Below are positions 14,569 through 16,398 of a stretch of DNA of 16,398 nucleotides, in pieces. Position 1 is the stretch's first letter; each line of letters begins with the position of its first letter. The notes below the pieces were generated by a model. The model searched no databases and was not told the origin of the DNA. It worked only from the letters and a program-made list of their open reading frames with translations. Where the stretch lies: the NCBI GenBank assembly GCA_002336245.1, contig DDDG01000015.1, forward strand, positions 39,072-55,469, in the 5' to 3' direction. The DNA is from Flavobacteriales bacterium UBA1986. GTDB lineage: Bacteria > Bacteroidota > Bacteroidia > Flavobacteriales_G > Salibacteraceae. Position numbers and translations under genes: made by a program.

Positions 14569-15042
14569 ATGAAAAGTTGGAAATCAACCATAATTCTCTT
14601 GCTCCTCTTTTTTAGTGGGGGAAATACAATGGGTCAAGGATCTGGAGATTGTATTGATTTCGACGGTGGAAATGATGTTGTTGAAATCACCGACAATCAA
14701 AGCTTTGCAGCCTCGGGTCTAGACTTTACCGTCGAATGCTGGATCAAGTCTTCAGATGGCTCCTCTACAAACATGGCATTTGTAACGAACTATGGCGGAG
14801 GTGCACAGAATCCTTTTTTCATGCTTGGCTTCGACAACAGCAATGCCTTCTTTTGGGTACGTGACGCCTCGAGAACTTCAAGTCAAGCAACCACTTCTAA
14901 GGGCAATGTGGTAGATGGAACATGGCATCACCTTGCAGGTGTACGATCTTCTACTGGAACATTCCTCTACCTCGACGGCGTTTTGGTCAGTACTGCAGCA
15001 GCACAATCCGCTGGTTGGGGATGGAAAGCAGTCTTTCATTGA
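14569..15042 (+). CDS. Truncated LamG-domain (concanavalin A-like) secreted protein
   Basis: The frame encodes a signal peptide (MKSWKSTIILLLLFFSGGNTMG, predicted cleavage near residue 22) and one LamG/laminin-G-3 type domain: IDFDGGNDVVEI at the start, then FTVECWIKSS, and WHHLAGVRSSTGTFLYLDGVLV near residues 123-144. These are carbohydrate- or protein-binding domains of large secreted proteins. Here the domain stops short: after about residue 142 the frame enters sequence that is homologous, in another frame, to a SnoaL-like gene, and ends at TGA 15040-15042 with an unrelated QSAGWGWKAVFH tail. The usual following domains and T9SS sorting domain are missing. It is best seen as the 5' scrap of a larger gene, although a short secreted product is possible. 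Confidence 0.65.
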   Translation: MKSWKSTIILLLLFFSGGNTMGQGSGDCIDFDGGNDVVEITDNQSFAASGLDFTVECWIKSSDGSSTNMAFVTNYGGGAQNPFFMLGFDNSNAFFWVRDASRTSSQATTSKGNVVDGTWHHLAGVRSSTGTFLYLDGVLVSTAAAQSAGWGWKAVFH

Positions 15043-15271
15043 CTATTTTGACCGCATGCAGGATGAGTATCCCAATAAAAGCATTGAATTCGTTCGGACT
15101 ATTGCGGAAGGCAATTTAGTTGCTCTTCATACACATCAGACCTGGCCAAGTGATCAAGAATACGTCACCATGGATTTCTTTCGATTCGACGAGAACGGGA
15201 AAATTGTTGAGCATTGGGATGCCATGCAAGAAATTCCTGATGAGTCTGCAAATGGAAATTTAATGTACTAA
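14990..15271 (+). pseudogene. 3' half of a SnoaL-like (NTF2-fold) gene
   Basis: In a frame different from the LamG frame, the sequence from about 14996 reads QQHNPLVGDGKQSFIDYF, then NKSIEFVRTIAEGNLVALH and IVEHWDAMQEIPDESANGN, ending at 15271. This is the C-terminal two thirds of a SnoaL-like polyketide-cyclase-fold protein, with the QHNP, VALH and EHWD motifs intact. The first 40-50 residues of the family (the first helices) are missing; upstream bases in this frame are the LamG gene read out of frame. A nominal start at 14915 would therefore be spurious. The break lies within roughly 14990-15001, at a GCAGCAGCA stretch. Confidence 0.75.
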
Positions 15272-15281
15272 ACCACCGAGC

Positions 15282-15950
15282 ATGAAAAACATATTCGTCA
15301 AGTTCCTATTAATTGCAGCTCTATGCATCGTCTCGATGTTTCCCGGTCACAAGGTGTTTGGGCAATCGATCTGCGACTCCATAGACTTCAACACCGACAG
15401 CATCTACCTAAATCAGCTGGTAGACGACTCGATCGAAATTCGATTTGATTACGAATGGGCTCTTAATCCTTCCGTGGCTTATCCAAGCTATAAAATCGTT
15501 CTCGATGATACTTCACAGCTTGTCTTTCGCGATGAATTTCTTGGAACCTTTTTAGGTCAGCAAACTTCAATTTCATTCGAGGCCAGCTATAAGAATCAGA
15601 ACATCCCCACTTCCTACCAAACAAGCGGAAGCTTCGATGTTCATGATCCCAACAGCACACCTACCCTTATTTGTCAATTCCCGATTTTCATAAGCTTCGA
15701 GAGACCTTCAGGAATAAACGCTGCGTCAACAGCACTTGAAAACAAGGCTTATCCAAACCCTTGTTCAAACGTCCTACACTTGAAGGGCTTTAAAGCTAAG
15801 CAAGGTTTCACAATCTTCACATCCGCTGGTCAAGTCTGTAAGCGTGGTCAGCTTTCTAACGAGGCTGACATTGATGTTCGAAACCTGCAAAATGGCCTTT
15901 ACATCCTTCAGTTGGAATCTGGTTTTCAAAGTAGCTTCTCAAAATTTTAA
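15282..15950 (+). CDS. Secreted protein with T9SS type A C-terminal sorting domain
   Basis: A 222-residue protein with a signal peptide (residues 1-28, MKNIFVKFLLIAALC...VFGQ), an unrecognised middle of about 125 residues, rich in Asp, Ser and beta-strand patterns, and a C-terminal T9SS domain from about residue 156: AYPNPCSNVLHLKG, then FTIFTSAGQVC and DVRNLQNGLYILQLES, ending in FSKF. The sorting domain directs passage through the type IX secretion pore and is then removed. The middle has two Cys (C31 and one near IC in PTLICQFPI) that could pair. The ATG lies 10 bases after the SnoaL-like remnant. This is the only seemingly intact gene in the 14569-16345 stretch. Its function is unknown. 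Confidence 0.8.
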   Translation: MKNIFVKFLLIAALCIVSMFPGHKVFGQSICDSIDFNTDSIYLNQLVDDSIEIRFDYEWALNPSVAYPSYKIVLDDTSQLVFRDEFLGTFLGQQTSISFEASYKNQNIPTSYQTSGSFDVHDPNSTPTLICQFPIFISFERPSGINAASTALENKAYPNPCSNVLHLKGFKAKQGFTIFTSAGQVCKRGQLSNEADIDVRNLQNGLYILQLESGFQSSFSKF

Positions 15951-16345
15951 CATTGGATTCTCGAGCATTTAAAATTCTTGAGAAGGCATTGAAGGGAACT
16001 AAACTTGAACTGCGCTCCATGAGCCTCGTTGGCGCCAACCGTCAACCATTAATCGATTTTCTACTAAACAAAAATCAGCTGAGGTCAATTAGCCTGAGCT
16101 ACAACCCGCAGCTTGGCGGTTCAGGTATCACGGAATTAGTTCATCACCTTCCAAGTTCCATTACAGAAATTGGTCTGGTCGATTGTGGATTTGGTGATGT
16201 TGGAGCTACCGCTTTATTGGATTGGATATAGAATGCGCCTCAGCTAAGGATGGCTTGCATTGAGTACAACAACTTTTCATCAAAGCTCCAGCAAGACTTT
16301 AGTGCCTTGCGAAAGGAAAACCCACAGCTCGTTCTAATTACATAA
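15935..16345 (+). pseudogene. Leucine-rich-repeat protein remnant with internal TAG
   Basis: The frame opens after TAG 15932-15934 inside the previous gene and encodes LRR-like sequence: LELRSMSLVG, LRSISLSYNPQLGGSGI, ITEIGLVDCGFGDVGATALLDWI. At 16229-16231 an in-frame TAG occurs, and the same frame then continues with NAPQLRMACIEYNNFSSKL and QLVLIT to TAA 16343-16345, which is a natural last repeat and end. The pattern, with L-x2-L-x-L and G-D-x-G-A, is of the ribonuclease-inhibitor LRR type. There is no ATG and no signal peptide; the best start, TTG 15953, is 2 bases after the T9SS gene. I infer the C-terminal scrap of a longer protein that has also gained a stop. Confidence 0.65.
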
Positions 16346-16363
16346 CACAGCTCGATCACCATC

Positions 16364-16398
16364 CCCTTTCCCCTTTCCTCTTTCATCTTTCCCCTTTC
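16364..16398. repeat. Heptamer tandem array, unit CCCTTTC (runs off the window)
   Basis: Five exact 7-bp units: CCCTTTC, CCCTTTC, CTCTTTC, ATCTTTC, CCCTTTC, reaching the last base of the window. On the other strand the unit is GAAAGRG, close to those at 7654-7702 and 1948-1989. It begins 18 bp after the end of the LRR remnant. Confidence 0.75.

Noticed and set aside
14915..14995. N-terminal 27 residues of the nominal SnoaL-like frame
   Set aside because: These bases encode the LamG domain in the other frame; the sequence shows no SnoaL homology before QQHNP.
2896..16231. TAG recoding as a sense codon, prompted by the in-frame TAGs in tpx and the LRR remnant
   Set aside because: Several intact genes end with TAG at the expected place (acetyltransferase, GT-C-like gene, DsrE-family, cold-shock, M3 peptidase, rlmF), so TAG is a working stop here.

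Overview
The window looks like a chromosomal piece of a marine-type member of the Bacteroidota, most likely Flavobacteriales or a relative. The grounds are a type IX secretion (T9SS) C-terminal sorting domain, a lipoprotein M3 peptidase, a POT peptide transporter, a DbpA-tailed DEAD-box helicase next to VF530 and RlmF, promoter-like boxes of the Bacteroidota TAnnTTTG type, and a moderate GC content judged by eye. No rRNA, tRNA, CRISPR array, intact transposase or phage gene was seen.

Layout. 1-3387 (+): a GNAT acetyltransferase followed after 1 base by a polytopic GT-C-like membrane protein, then a small DsrE-family protein, a three-helix membrane protein, and a thiol peroxidase (tpx) whose reading frame is broken by a TAG at codon 3. 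3463-5985 (+): a cold-shock protein with its own promoter and a clear terminator, then an M3 metallopeptidase lipoprotein. 6261-8482 (-): a POT-family peptide transporter and a DUF998-like membrane protein. The peptidase and transporter converge and could together serve extracytoplasmic peptide use. 8677-10629 (+): two overlapping paralogous membrane-anchored alpha/beta hydrolases, a REP-like palindromic repeat, and the 3' scrap of a third hydrolase copy. 10680-11925 (+): two beta-barrel-type envelope proteins, the second lacking its N-terminus. 12106-14520 (+): a tight three-gene RNA-metabolism cluster (DEAD-box helicase, VF530-family protein, RlmF rRNA methyltransferase) with a promoter box right next to the first ATG. 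14569-16345 (+): a damaged accessory stretch with a truncated LamG-domain secreted protein fused out of frame to the 3' half of a SnoaL-like gene, an intact T9SS cargo protein, and a leucine-rich-repeat remnant interrupted by TAG.

The most striking non-genic signal is a set of short tandem arrays, nearly all with an exact 7-bp period but with different unit sequences. They lie at or just outside gene ends: 1-20, 1948-1989, 5980-6021, 6213-6254, 7654-7702 and 16364-16398. One octamer array lies at 6152-6183. Unit length is kept strictly while unit sequence drifts, which recalls the heptanucleotide STRR repeats of cyanobacteria. A second recurring signal is a short palindrome related to TGRCYTAGGYCA found shortly after gene ends. 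The damaged genes are concentrated in 10386-11925 and 14569-16345, suggesting an accessory zone of repeated rearrangement and decay.
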